A DNA stretch of 64,000 bases from Tragulus kanchil (GCA_022376925.1 JAIOJX010000032.1:206704939-206768938); one strand, 5' to 3'. Positions 22,901 through 33,077 are shown, counted from the first letter of the stretch. Notes: generated from the letters alone by a model not told the origin. Numbers and translations: made by a program.

Positions 22901-23949
22901 CAAGTTAATAATCTTACAAGATTATTAACCCTTGGTTGTGTGTGTCTATGTGTGTAGACTGATATTTCAGATGTTGCTTGACCAGAGGAAAGAAAAAGAG
23001 ATACCCAAGGAGGCTTTAGGTGAGGAAAGCCATAAATTCCGCAAATTTATCTGTGGTAGAGAGGAAATGAAAAAGGGGGTAAGGGGCCCAGTGTACCCAG
23101 GAAAGTAATGAAGGGTGACCTGGCAATAGCTTCCTTGACTGTCAGCATACTGTGTAAGACCTATGGGAACTGAAGGTTAATAACGTCTGTAAACTAGTTA
23201 TTAATATAGCAAAGTGAACCTATGAACCTCATCCAGTTCTTTTTCTTTTTTTATCTGCATAACAACAATATCCACCTCATTGGGATATTACAGAGGTTAA
23301 ATGAGATAATGCAAGTGAGAGGCATAGCAGATTGCTGAACAAACCAAAGCCTCCACTGTGGCTGTGAAATCTCTGATTTACTCAACATCTTCTTCTCTGA
23401 CCCTGATCCCAAGCCAAATTTCCTGGGAAGTCGTATCACAAATCAAGGAGGCCTAGAGAACATGCTCCTGCGTCGCAGACACCCCAGGATACCTGGCGGC
23501 AGGAAGAGCGTGGCGCGCACCCGGCCCGCGCGCACCGGCTCGCGCCGCACCCCGGGGGCCAGGAAGTCGCGCTGGTGCACCGCCTGGCCCAGGAGCCGCT
23601 GGGCCTCGGGCTCGTGGCCGTCGACCACCTGCAGCTCCACGGCGAAAGGCGTCTGCACGTCCCGCTTCAGAAATCGCCAAAAAGGTTTATCGGGCTCCAG
23701 AGCCCAGAAGAGCCCCATGGGCTCGAGCCCCGCGAAGCTGCCGCCCAGCGCGGGCGCGCGCTCCAGGTCCAGCAGGCCGGCGGCGTCGGCACAGTAGCGC
23801 GCGTGGGCCCTGAAAAGCACGCCCTTCTCGTCGCGCAGGGACGCGCGCAGCGTGACCGGCTGCCCCGGGGCCAGGCCGCGCACGGCGATGCGCACGGGCT
23901 GGTCCCAGCGACAACGGCCCGCCGGCTCCATCGTCACTGTCACTGTCAT
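16356..23949 (-). CDS. ACOT4: ACOT4, acyl-CoA thioesterase 4, three-exon gene (join of 23493-23949, 20119-20321 or 19047-19249, 16356-16946)
   Basis: The spliced product is 416 residues. The gene is recognised by the ACOT4-type patch [12 protein letters not shown] in exon 1, by LPPGPGPFPG across the first junction and by [18 protein letters not shown] around the nucleophile. The triad is Ser232, Asp326 (VGQDDHNW) and His360 (GTGHYIEPP). It ends KHLAASPKL, a few residues shorter than human ACOT4 but with the same PKL peroxisomal-type end. In mammals ACOT4 is a peroxisomal thioesterase acting on succinyl-CoA and other dicarboxylyl- and long-chain acyl-CoAs; that substrate range is family knowledge, not read here. 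Exons 1 and 2 are each present twice and exon 3 three times (one full), through the about 1.1 kb duplications. A coherent gene uses one copy of each. Confidence 0.93.
17139..17345 (-). mobile_element. Bov-A type SINE in ACOT4 intron 2 (copies at 18238-18447 and, in part, 19443-19520)
   Basis: The plus strand reads TGGACTGTAGCCTACCAGGC, AAGAATACTGGAGTGGGTTT and GACTGAGCCACCAGG. The three copies differ in G, C and T run lengths only, and all lie within the chained duplications. Confidence 0.85.
17621..18044 (-). pseudogene. Partial extra copy of ACOT4 exon 3 (5' part)
   Basis: This has the acceptor and the first 141 or so codons of exon 3, through the Ser232 and Asp326 motifs and into YPGTGHY, and then breaks off at about 17621. 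The preceding 27 bases (17594-17620) look like a garbled version of nearby exon sequence. Confidence 0.85.
19047..19249 (-). CDS. ACOT4: ACOT4 exon 2 (copy 1)
   Basis: This is the same exon as 20119-20321, offset by 1072 bases with the same splice sites. Only one copy belongs in the transcript. Splicing in both would shift the frame, because 203 is not a multiple of three. Confidence 0.85.
20119..20321 (-). CDS. ACOT4: ACOT4 exon 2 (copy 2)
   Basis: The 203-base exon encodes [20 protein letters not shown] and onward to MLQHTQ. The acceptor is TCTCTAG and the donor CAG followed by GTTCTC. It is indistinguishable from 19047-19249. The phase fits exon 1 (G|GG) and exon 3 (GTA start). Confidence 0.9.
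20400..21585 (+). mobile_element. L1 3' end, interrupted by a young SINE
   Basis: This contains GAGAAATGCAAATCAAAACT, CAGCAATCCCACCTTTGGGA and CTCAGCCGTAAAAAAAGAAT, the familiar order of the artiodactyl L1 3' region. A partial copy of its first 100 or so bases lies at 19333-19441. Confidence 0.85.
21076..21419 (+). mobile_element. Young CHR-1-like SINE inside an L1 3' end
   Basis: This full-length element interrupts an L1 3' fragment. The target duplication AAGGTCTT is at 21068-21075 and 21420-21427. Confidence 0.92.
21767..23942 (+). repeat. Direct duplication D7, period 1092, join near 22857
   Basis: This duplicates ACOT4 exon 1 and about 620 bases of intron 1. Confidence 0.95.
22401..22848 (-). 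pseudogene. Broken extra copy of ACOT4 exon 1
   Basis: This is nearly identical to 23493-23949 at a spacing of 1092 bases. It has one extra G in the GGG run at 22592-22594, which shifts the frame in the middle of the exon, and it loses the start codon at the join near 22850. Both defects lie where an unpolished contig end would be expected, so this is probably an assembly duplicate. Confidence 0.85.
23493..23949 (-). CDS. ACOT4: ACOT4 exon 1 (intact copy)
   Basis: The start codon complement is at 23947-23949, giving [15 protein letters not shown], which aligns with the human ACOT4 start. The exon is 457 bases, phase 1, with donor CCAG followed by GTATCC. The frame stays open upstream, but that extension has no family resemblance. 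This copy is intact, whereas the copy at 22401-22848 is frameshifted and lacks the start. Confidence 0.92.
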
Positions 23950-24048
23950 CCCAGACGCACAGCCGCGGTCTCTATCCTGAATATCAGAATTCAGGTCACT
24001 TCCGGTGTCCTGGCCCAGTCCGGGTGGAGTGCGCCCGTCGCGCAAATG

Positions 24049-24061
24049 AGGTCAGGCGTCA
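24049..24061 (+). promoter_or_regulatory. Candidate DR1 nuclear-receptor element upstream of ACOT4
   Basis: AGGTCA, one spacer G, then GCGTCA forms an imperfect direct repeat with one-base spacing about 100 bases upstream of the ACOT4 start codon. DR1 sites bind PPAR/RXR or HNF4, and ACOT genes are known PPAR-alpha targets in mammals. A further half-site-like AAAGGTTA lies at 24081-24088. The second half-site matches the consensus at four of six bases only. Confidence 0.35.
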
Positions 24062-24499
24062 CCTGGCACCGGGAGCGCTCAAAGGTTAAACCGCCTCCGA
24101 AGGCGTCCTGGCGCTTCAGATCTTTGTATCCCCTCCAGCCAGCGACTCTTCTTGAGTAGAATTACCGGGTCGCTCTCCCGGCAGGATGTCCAGTTGTCCC
24201 GCGTGGTGCGGGGACAAACCCTTCCAGGGACGCCTCTTTTCTGCTTTAAACCTCCATCACTCGTCGGAGTGAATCATCTTGGGTAATTGTTTCATAGGAG
24301 AAATCAGAGCAGAGTGACTTTAGACAGAATTCCAAGATTATAGCCTCTTGGTAGAAAAGAGCAACTGAAAGGTTAATGGGTTATATCTATCTCTGCTACA
24401 CTGACTATGCTAAAGCCTTTGTGTAGATCAACACCTTACCTGCCTCCTGTGAAACCTGAATGCAGATTAAGAAGCAACAGTTAGAACTGCACGTGGAAC

Positions 24500-25680
24500 A
24501 ACGGACTGGTTCCAAATTGGGAAGGGTGTATGTCAAGGCTGCCTATGTTGTCATCCTGCATATTTAACTTATACTCAGAGTACATCATGCAAGATGCTGG
24601 TCTGGATGAAGCACAAGCTGGAATCAAGATTGCTGGGAGAAACATCAATAGCCTCAGGTACGCAGATGACACTACCCTTATGGCAGAAAGCAAAGAGGAA
24701 CTAAAGAGCCTCTTGATGAAGGCGAAAGAGGAGAATGAAAAAGTTGGCCTAAAACTCAACATTCAAAAAATGAAGATCCTGGGACTTCCCTGGTGGTCTA
24801 GTGGCTAGGATTCCATGTTCGCAGTGCAGGGGGCCTGGGTTCGATCCCTGGTCAGGGAACTAGATCCTGCATGCTACAACTAAGACCTAGCACAGCCAAA
24901 TAAAAATATAAATAAAGAAAATATTTAAAGAAAGAAAAAAAAAGAAGATCCTGGTATCCGGTCCCATCACTTCATGGCAAATAGATGGGCGAACAATGGA
25001 AACAGTGACAGACATCATTTTGGGGGCTCCAAAATCACTGCAGATGGTGGCTGCAGACATGAAATTGCTCCTTGGAAGAAAAGCTATGACAAACCTAGAC
25101 AGCTTTTATTAAAAAGCAGAGACATCACTTTGATGACAGAAGTCTTTGTAGTCTAAGCTGTGGTTTTTCCAGTAGATGTGAGAGCTGGACCATAAAGAAG
25201 GCTGAGCACCAAAGAACTGATGCCTTTGAACAGTGCTGTTGGAGAAGACTCTTGAGAGGAAACGAGGAGTAAGAAACACAGGGGCTGTTCATTGAATGAG
25301 TTTGAACATCTCATTGACTGAGCTGTTGTCAGACCAAGAGAAACCTTTCTCCTTGGACCGCAAAGAGAGCAAACCAGTTAATCCTAAAGGAAATCAACCT
25401 TGAATATTCATTGGAAGGACTGATGCAGAAACTGAAGCTCCAATACTTTGGCCACCTGATACAAAGAGACAACTCATTGGAAAAGACCCTCATGTTGGGG
25501 AAAATAGAAGGCAGAAGAAGGGGAGGACAGAGGATGACATGGTTGGATGGCTTCACCAACTCAGTGAGCATGAATTTGGGCAAGCAAGCTGATGAAAGAC
25601 AGAGAAGCCTGGTGTGCTCCAGTCCATGGGGCTGCGAGAGTTGGACACTACTGATGGTTCCAACAGACTGAAAAGATGCA
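24500..25680 (+). mobile_element. BovB LINE 3' portion, defective
   Basis: The frame at 24530-24780 translates to reverse-transcriptase sequence including SLRYADDTTLMAES, with the YADD catalytic motif. The later part matches the BovB 3' end (GGTTTTTCCAGTAGATGTGA, GGCCACCTGATACAAAGAGA). It is interrupted by a SINE at 24783-24943 and a foreign patch at about 25261-25353, and has stops and frameshifts. BovB supplies the machinery for Bov-type SINEs in ruminants; this copy cannot. Confidence 0.88.
24783..24943 (+). mobile_element. CHR-2-type SINE inserted in BovB
   Basis: The head is ACTTCCCTGGTGGTCTAGTG with B box GGTTCGATCCC. The target duplication GAAGATCCTGG is at 24772-24782 and 24944-24954. 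Confidence 0.88.
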
Positions 25681-25862
25681 CTGTCTGTCTACTGGAAACA
25701 GAGTCTCCTACTCTCTTTCCCTCTGACTCTATCTAATCAAGTTAATTATTTATATAGTTCATATTGTCTATATCTTACTGTTTATCTTCTGTTAGTTTTA
25801 AGTAATTTAAGAAATCATTGTTGGAGGCCTGTAGGTTGCTTCTTACATTTCTAAAATGTTTG

Positions 25863-25893
25863 ATATATATATATATATATATATATGTATACG
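25863..25893 (+). repeat. (AT)n-rich microsatellite
   Basis: An alternating AT tract of about 25 bases follows the BovB 3' end and grades into mixed CA and AT units. Confidence 0.8.
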
Positions 25894-26644
25894 CACACAC
25901 ATATATAATTAGGTGTGTAAATGTCTGTGTCTATTCTGCTGTCTTGCCTTGCCAGATTACATATTTTATGAGTATGTGGCTGGCCATAAAAAAGACTATA
26001 TTTCTCCACCCCCTTTGCTGTTTGATAGCATAGAGACAGAAGTAGAATGTGAAAGTTTGCGAAAGTATTCTCAAGGTGAATAGTGTGCCCTTCCCCTTCC
26101 CTCTTTTCTTCCTACTGGCTGGAATTGTACATGATAGCTGGATTCGGAGCTGGAGCAATTGACCTTCTTTGTACTATGTTGTGGGAGCTACTTGGTAAGG
26201 ACAGCAGAACTTGGGTGCTTGACCTGGTAGAAAGTAATCCTTGCCCTGGGCCACTTACCTGCAGTTTTTTTGAGAAAGAAATTAACATCTATCTTGTTTA
26301 AAACACTATTTGGGGAATTTTCTGTCACTTCTAACCATCTCTAACCCTAAATGTTCTTTCTAAATTCCATTGTGATAGTTAGGCTCTGTATCCCAGCAAG
26401 TCTCATAAGACTAGGGAAATTATGCTAATTTAGAAAGAGGTTCAGATGCTAGACAGCCAAAGGAATGATAAATTATCCATTTTGTTATCATAGGTGCAAG
26501 GTGTTTGGGGCAGACTAAAAAGTTTAGAGGGAATGCAATTACCCTGCCCTGGATAATTGGCCCAGAGAGCCTTGATACCTTTTGTGTTTATTCATTTTGA
26601 GTGGTTTTTTTGACTGCATATATTTAATCTATGGTTTTCTCCAC

Positions 26645-26815
26645 TCTTTTTTTTTTTTTTTAATATATATTTATTTATTTGGCTGCGTTGGGTCTTAGGT
26701 GCTACATATAGGCTTAGTTGCTCTGTGGTATGTGGAATCTTTCCCAACTAGGGCTCAAACCCACATCTCCTGACTGGAAGGCAAATTCTTAACCTTTGGA
26801 CCACAAGGGAAGTCC
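26645..26815 (-). mobile_element. Old CHR-2-type SINE
   Basis: This reverse-orientation element reads TTTGGCTGCGTTGGGTCTTA to GGACCACAAGGGAAGTCCC. Confidence 0.8.
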
Positions 26816-26856
26816 CTTCCTCCACTCTTGTAATCCTATTTCTTCCATGTTTTATT

Positions 26857-27083
26857 TGTTTATTTTTGAAATATTTATTTGACTTTGTTGGGTCTTAGTT
26901 GTGGCCTGCAGGATCTTCCTCGTGGCACATAGGATCTTTCACTGCAGCATCTGGGCTTCTTTAGTTGTGGTGCTTGGGCTCAGTAGCCCCACGGCATGGG
27001 GAATCTTAGTTCCCCTACTAGGAATCAAACCTGTGTCCTTTATTGGAAGGTAGATTCTTAACCACTGGACTACCAGGGAAGGC
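26857..27083 (-). mobile_element. Old CHR-2-type SINE
   Basis: This is a second reverse-orientation element close to the previous one, with TTTGTTGGGTCTTAGTTGTG and GGACTACCAGGGAAGG. Confidence 0.8.
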
Positions 27084-27116
27084 CCTCCTCCATGTTTTAT
27101 ATTCTAGGAAATCCTC

Positions 27117-27540
27117 ATGCTTTTGTTAACCTTAAACAATAAAACAGCCAATTATTTTTTACCAGCAAAACGGGTTTATTCTAGAGCACCAAGGAACTGC
27201 AATTCAGGACATTCAACTTTGGCAAATAGTGTGCAAGTTTGGCAAATCAACAGAGAAGGCACACTTTTATACAGAAGGGGAAGTTGGGAGGGGCTGTTAT
27301 AAACAAAAAGCTAACTAGGAGTAAGAAATACAGGGGCTTTTCATTGAATGAGTTTGATAGTCTCTCATTGGCTGAACTTCTGTCAGGCCAAGGGAGGCCT
27401 TTCTTCCTCCTTCTGGCTATTGTGCAGCAATTCACTTCCTGCAAGAGATGTATGGTATGTCTCCTCCTGTTGTGATCTGAGCTGGTACGTACACAAGAGC
27501 TCCCCCTTCTGGCCTCCCAAGTTTATTATTGTAAAAGTGT
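27117..27540 (-). mobile_element. LTR-like repeat
   Basis: The plus strand begins with GGGTTTATTCTAGAGCACC, as expected of a reversed LTR with an AATAAA signal. A stretch of about 90 bases at 27316-27410 recurs inside BovB at 25264. The family is not identified. Confidence 0.45.
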
Positions 27541-27740
27541 GTTTGGTTGCTAAGTGATGTCCAACTCTGCAACCCCACTGTAGCCTGCCAGGCTCCTCTG
27601 TCAGTGGAATTCTCTAGGCAAGAATATTGGAATGGGTAGGCCTTATCTTCTCTAGGGGATCTTCCCCACTGAGGAATCACATTTGGGTCTCCCATATTGC
27701 ATGCAGATTCTTTCCCGTCCGAGCTACCAGGGAAGCCCTT
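27540..27740 (-). mobile_element. Bov-tA type SINE
   Basis: This reads GTAGCCTGCCAGGCTCCTCT and AAGAATATTGGAATGGGTAG to GAGCTACCAGGGAAGCCC in reverse orientation. Confidence 0.82.
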
Positions 27741-27949
27741 ATTATCTTTTAAAATTTTTATTATGAGGCTTCCTTTTATTAATTTTACACTTTCTAGACC
27801 TTTAATATCGCCCATTTTTATTTTCAAAGATAGTTACGGATTTACTCTTTCCAAAAATGTATCTTTTCTTTAATTTTTAGGAATTTGGGGAAAGAAGAGT
27901 GAATTTAATCCAGCATTTTGACCCAATATTATTTTCATTCTTTTTTTAA

Positions 27950-28191
27950 TTAGTTTTTTTCCCGTCGTGCCTCTTTTTCTAATATTTGTTTTCATTGGCC
28001 TGTGTGGACCTGCCATTGCAGTGGCCTCTCTCGTTGCCGAGCACCGGTTGTGGGTGCATGCGCTGCAGAGCGCTGGCTTGTCATTGGACACACCAGTCAG
28101 CTGCTCCGCGGCATGTGGGATCTTCCTGGGCCGGGGATCAAACCGGTGCCCAGGTGGACTCTCCACCAACTGGACCTCCAGGGAAGCCCCT
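27950..28191 (-). mobile_element. CHR-1-like SINE, diverged copy
   Basis: This is in reverse orientation, shorter and more diverged than the others, with an altered tRNA head (CCCAGGTGGACTCTCCACCA region). The family body motifs are still recognisable. Confidence 0.8.
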
Positions 28192-28214
28192 AATGTTTTT
28201 TTCTGTATTTATTG

Positions 28215-28600
28215 TTGATTTGTATTTTTCTTCCTAAGAACTGCCCTTTTATAACCTCTTGTCCATATTTCTATACTGATTTTTAGGAGCCCTCTATATA
28301 TTACCTGTCTGTTGTGTATTATACTTTCTCCTATTCTGTAATTTGTCTTTTAATTTTCATCTGCCGCATCCTCAAATTTTATGACATTGGATCTTTTGGT
28401 CTTTTCCTTTATGGTTCTTTGTGTCATGCTAAGAAATACCGTTAATTATTACATTTTCTCCATTCTGTTTCTCCCTAGTACCATACTTGTATGACTTTAT
28501 TTTGTTTTGTTTCATTTTGTTTTTGTATGACTTTATTTTGAACAAATTATTATTCCTCCCGGAGTCAAGTTGATCTTTTAAGAATTCTCTGCCCATGTCA
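28215..28600 (-). mobile_element. Probable L1 3' fragment (partly repeated at 29418-29730)
   Basis: This contains TTTTAGGAGCCCTCTATATA followed by T-rich sequence such as TAATTTGTCTTTTAATTTTC, resembling the reversed L1 3' region. It is strongly diverged. Confidence 0.45.
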
Positions 28601-28671
28601 GTGAAGTAATTAGGCTTCTTTTGGTTTCAAGAAACAAGCTCAAATTAGTTTTTTTAAAAAATAAGAAAATT

Positions 28672-29016
28672 GGGCTTCCCTGGTGGTCCAGTGGGTAAGG
28701 ACACCGCCTTGCAGTGCAAGGGGCACCGGTTCGATCCCTGGCCCGGGAAGATCCCACGTGCCGCGGAGCGGCTGGACTGATGTGTCCAATTACCAAGCCT
28801 GAGCTCTGGAGCGCATGCACCCAGAGCCAGTGCTCTGTGACAACAGAGGCCACCGCGATGGGAGGCCCACACGGGCCAAGGAACAAAGATGGATGAAAAT
28901 AGATAAATGAAAGACCAATAGAAGTGGCCCACCTGCCCCCTCCCTCCTCACCCCACCCCCTCCCCACCCTCTAAAATAAATAAATAAATAAATAAATCTT
29001 TAAAAAAAAAAAAGAA
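28672..29016 (+). mobile_element. Young CHR-1-like SINE
   Basis: This is full length, with target duplication AAGAAAATT at 28663-28671 and 29017-29025. It sits 5' of L1 3'-end sequence. Confidence 0.93.
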
Positions 29017-29025
29017 AAGAAAATT

Positions 29026-30520
29026 ACACATCTATTAGAATGTCCAAAATCCAAAACACTGATAACAAATGCTAATGAGAATATGGAGAAACAAGACCTC
29101 TCATTCATTGTTGGTGGGAATGTGAAAAGGATTGGCAGTTTCTTATAAAACAAAACTTACTGTTACGTATGATCCAGCAACTGCCCACCTGAGTATTTAC
29201 CCAAAGATGCTGAAAACTTATATCTAGCAAAACCCTGCACACAGATGTTTATGAGAGCTTTATTCATAATTTGTCAAAACTTGGAAGCAACCAAGATGTG
29301 CGTCAGCAGGTGAATGGATAAACAAGCTTTGGTACTTCCAGACAATGAAATATTATTCAGCAATAAGAAAATGAGCTCTCGAGCAATGCCCTTTTAAAAC
29401 CCTTTGATTTTCTAGTTGAGCCCTCTATATATTACCTGTCTGTTGTGTATTATACTTTCTCCTATTCTGTAATTTGTCTTTTAATTTTCATCTGCCGCAT
29501 CCTCAAATTTTATGACATTGGATCTTTTGGTCTTTTCCTTTATGGTTCTTTGTGTCATGCTAAGAAATACCGTTAATTATTACATTTTCTCCATTCTGTT
29601 TCTCCCTAGTACCATACTTGTATGACTTTATTTTGTTTTGTTTCATTTTGTTTTTGTATGACTTTATTTTGAACAAATTATTATTCCTCCCGGAGTCAAG
29701 TTGATCTTTTAAGAATTCTCTGCCCATGTCAGTGAAGTAATTAGGCTTCTTTTGGTTTCAAGAAACAAGCTCAAATTAGTTTTTTTAAAAAATAAGAAAA
29801 TTGGGCTTCCCTGGTGGTCCAGTGGGTAAGGACACCGCCTTGCAGTGCAAGGGGCACCGGTTCGATCCCTGGCCCGGGAAGATCCCACGTGCCGCGGAGC
29901 GGCTGGACTGATGTGTCCAATTACCAAGCCTGAGCTCTGGAGCGCATGCACCCAGAGCCAGTGCTCTGTGACAACAGAGGCCACCGCGATGGGAGGCCCA
30001 CACGGGCCAAGGAACAAAGATGGATGAAAATAGATAAATGAAAGACCAATAGAAGTGGCCCACCTGCCCCCTCCCTCCTCACCCCACCCCCCCCCCCTAA
30101 AATAAATAAATAAATAAATAAATCTTTAAAAAAAAAAAAGAAAAGAAAATTACACATCTATTAGAATGTCCAAAATCCAAAACACTGATAACAAATGCTA
30201 ATGAGAATATGGAGAAACAAGACCTCTCATTCATTGTTGGTGGGAATGTGAAAAGGATTGGCAGTTTCTTATAAAACAAAACTTACTGTTACGTATGATC
30301 CAGCAACTGCCCACCTGAGTATTTACCCAAAGATGCTGAAAACTTATATCTAGCAAAACCCTGCACACAGATGTTTATGAGAGCTTTATTCATAATTTGT
30401 CAAAACTTGGAAGCAACCAAGATGTGCGTCAGCAGGTGAATGGATAAACAAGCTTTGGTACTTCCAGACAATGAAATATTATTCAGCAATAAGAAAATGA
30501 GCTCTCGAGCAATGAAAAGA
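29026..30520 (+). mobile_element. L1 3' end (29026-29386, copied at 30152-30520 and in part at 31313-31545)
   Basis: Landmarks are CATTGTTGGTGGGAATGTGA, TATGATCCAGCAACTGCCCA and GCAATAAGAAAATGAG. The piece at 30285-30520 occurs three times because two duplications overlap. Its 3' untranslated part continues at 31021-31312 and 32052-32330. Confidence 0.8.
29803..30142 (+). mobile_element. Duplicate copy of the SINE at 28672
   Basis: This is offset by about 1131 bases with the same target duplication. It differs mainly in the length of C and A runs near the tail. Confidence 0.9.
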
Positions 30521-30556
30521 TGTGCATATTAGTTGCATATTACTGGATGAAGGGGC

Positions 30557-30705
30557 TCAGACGGGAAGCCCCTTCCATGGGTGGGGAAGATCCCCTGGAG
30601 AAGACATGGCAACGCCACTCCAGTGCTCTTGCCTGGAGAATCCCATGGACAGTGGAGCCTGGCAGGCTACAGTCCATGGGGTCGCCAAGAGTTGGACAAC
30701 AACAG
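30557..30705 (+). mobile_element. Bov-A type SINE inside L1 (copy at 31585-31733)
   Basis: This reads TGCTCTTGCCTGGAGAATCC, GGCAGGCTACAGTCCATGGG and GTCGCCAAGAGTTGGAC. Confidence 0.85.
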
Positions 30706-30737
30706 GTAAAGACAACAATCTAAAATGCTACATGCTG

Positions 30738-31010
30738 GACTTCCCTGGTGGTCCAGTGGGTGAAGAGTTCCTTTGCAATTCAAGGGGCACTGGTTCGATC
30801 CCTGGCATGGGAAGATCCCACGTGCTCCAGAGCCACTGGACTGGTGTGTCCAATTACAAGCCAGCGTTCTGGAGCACATGCGCCCATAGCCGGTGCTGTC
30901 TAATGAGAGAGGCCACTGCGATGGGAGGCCCACACAGGCCAAAGAATTAAGGTGGATGAAAATAAATAAATGAAGGACCTATAAAAGAGGCCAAATTAAA
31001 AAAAAAAAAA
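30738..31010 (+). mobile_element. CHR-1-like SINE, older subfamily, nested in L1/Bov-A
   Basis: The target duplication GCTACATGCTG is at 30727-30737 and 31011-31021. The tail reads GACCTATAAAAGAGGCC, as in the element at 4667. Confidence 0.92.
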
Positions 31011-31767
31011 GCTACATGCTGTAGAATTTCAAATCCATGATATTCTGGAAAAGGTAAAACATGGAGGAGTAAAAAGACCAGTGGTGGCCAAGGGTTGGAG
31101 GAAGGGAGGGAGGGATGAACAGACAAAGCACAGAGGATTCTCAGGGCAGTAAAACTACTTGGTATGATACTATATTAGGGTATTCATATTATGACACAAT
31201 TATACAACACTAAGAGTTAGCCCTGATGTAGAGTGGGGGCTATGGGTAATAATAATGGGGCAAGGTAGTCTCATTAGTTGTAATACAAGGGGCACAAAAA
31301 AAAATTTTAAGTACTGTTACGTATGATCCAGCAACTGCCCACCTGAGTATTTACCCAAAGATGCTGAAAACTTATATCTAGCAAAACCCTGCACACAGAT
31401 GTTTATGAGAGCTTTATTCATAATTTGTCAAAACTTGGAAGCAACCAAGATGTGCGTCAGCAGGTGAATGGATAAACAAGCTTTGGTACTTCCAGACAAT
31501 GAAATATTATTCAGCAATAAGAAAATGAGCTCTCGAGCAATGAAAAGATGTGCATATTAGTTGCATATTACTGGATGAAGGGGCTCAGACGGGAAGCCCC
31601 TTCCATGGGTGGGGAAGATCCCCTGGAGAAGACATGGCAACGCCACTCCAGTGCTCTTGCCTGGAGAATCCCATGGACAGTGGAGCCTGGCAGGCTACAG
31701 TCCATGGGGTCGCCAAGAGTTGGACAACAACAGGTAAAAGACAACAATCTAAAAATGCTACATGCTG

Positions 31768-32041
31768 GACTTCCCTGGTGGTCCAGTGGGTGAAGAGTTC
31801 CCTTTGCAATTCAAGGGGCACTGGTTCGATCCCTGGCATGGGAAGATCCCACGTGCTCCAGAGCCACTGGACTGGTGTGTCCAATTACAAGCCAGCGTTC
31901 TGGAGCACATGCGCCCATAGCCGGTGCTGTCTAATGAGAGAGGCCACTGCGATGGGAGGCCCACACAGGCCAAAGAATTAAGGTGGATGAAAATAAATAA
32001 ATGAAGGACCTATAAAAGAGGCCAAATTAAAAAAAAAAAAA
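31768..32041 (+). mobile_element. Duplicate copy of the SINE at 30738
   Basis: This is offset by about 1030 bases with the same target duplication. Single-base run-length differences separate the two copies. Confidence 0.9.
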
Positions 32042-32446
32042 GCTACATGCTGTAGAATTTCAAATCCATGATATTCTGGAAAAGGTAAAACATGGAGGAG
32101 TAAAAAGACCAGTGGTGGCCAAGGGTTGGAGGAAGGGAGGGAGGGATGAACAGACAAAGCACAGAGGATTCTCAGGGCAGTAAAACTACTTGGTATGATA
32201 CTATATTAGGGTATTCATATTATGACACAATTATACAACACTAAGAGTTAGCCCTGATGTAGAGTGGGGGCTATGGGTAATAATAATGGGGCAAGGTAGT
32301 CTCATTAGTTGTAATACATCTAGTTGTAATTGTCGCCACAGGATAGTGATAGTTGTATATTTGTAGAGTAAGGAGTTATATAGGAAGTCTTTGTACCATC
32401 TTCTCAATTTACTGTGACCCAAAAACTGCTTTAAGAAATAAATCCC

Positions 32447-32725
32447 TGGGACTTCTCTGGAGGCCCAGTGGTTAAGAATCTGCCTTCCAGTGCAGGGGAT
32501 GCAGGTTAGATCCCTGGTCAGGGAACTAAGATCCTAGATGCCAAGGGGCAGCTAAGTCAGTATGCTGCAACTACTGAGCCTCTGTGCCGTAACTTAAGAG
32601 AAAAACCACGTGCCACAACAAAGATTCCATGTGCTGCAACTAAGACCTAGTGCAGCCCCAAATAAAAATTATAAATGAATAAATAGTAAAAAGAGAAAGA
32701 AAATAAATAAAACCTTTTTTAAAAA
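32447..32725 (+). mobile_element. Old CHR-2-type SINE
   Basis: Head GGGACTTCTCTGGAGGCCCA, then AGGGAACTAAGATCCTAGAT and an A-rich end. Confidence 0.82.
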
Positions 32726-33077
32726 AAATTAGGAAATTTATTGGGTGAAAAGTCAGGAATAGATCTGGCTTCATATTTGATTTATCTAATGGCTCAATGG
32801 TGAACCTTTTCTGTCTGCTCTGCCATTTACATTGCATAACATTACTGCTGGAGTCACGGGGATTCTTGCCTCTTTGCTTATGTCTCCTGGGAGGGAGAAC
32901 ATCCAGAATTCCAAGCATATCACCTGAATTGCATACTTGCCCCTGGATGGAACGCTGAGATGTACTTAAACCCAACAGGGATTGCCCTCATTGCCCTTGC
33001 CATCAGGGTGGAGTCAGCTCTCCCCGATGCCCACAGCTTCAGGGGACAGCCAATTCCTGAATGAGCATCAGGAATTC

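Larger units (their letters stand above)
19250..23492 (-). other. ACOT4 intron 1 (including duplicated exon 1 and 2 copies)
   Basis: This includes the second exon 2 copy, an L1 3' end at 20400-21585 interrupted by a young SINE (21076-21419), an AT-rich simple stretch at 21487-21512, and the broken exon 1 copy at 22401-22848. The duplication periods are 1072 and 1092 bases. Confidence 0.8.
28287..30520 (+). repeat. Direct duplication D8, period about 1131, join near 29417
   Basis: This duplicates the young SINE at 28672 and an L1 3' end. About 30 bases before the join are unmatched. Confidence 0.95.
30285..32312 (+). repeat. Direct duplication D9, period 1028, join near 31312
   Basis: This duplicates L1, Bov-A and SINE sequence. 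It chains with D8, so 30285-30520 is present three times. Confidence 0.95.

Noticed and set aside
30522..31981. Frames of about 142 residues beginning MHISCILLDEGAQTG
   Set aside because: They are translations of Bov-A plus SINE sequence, present twice only because of the duplication.
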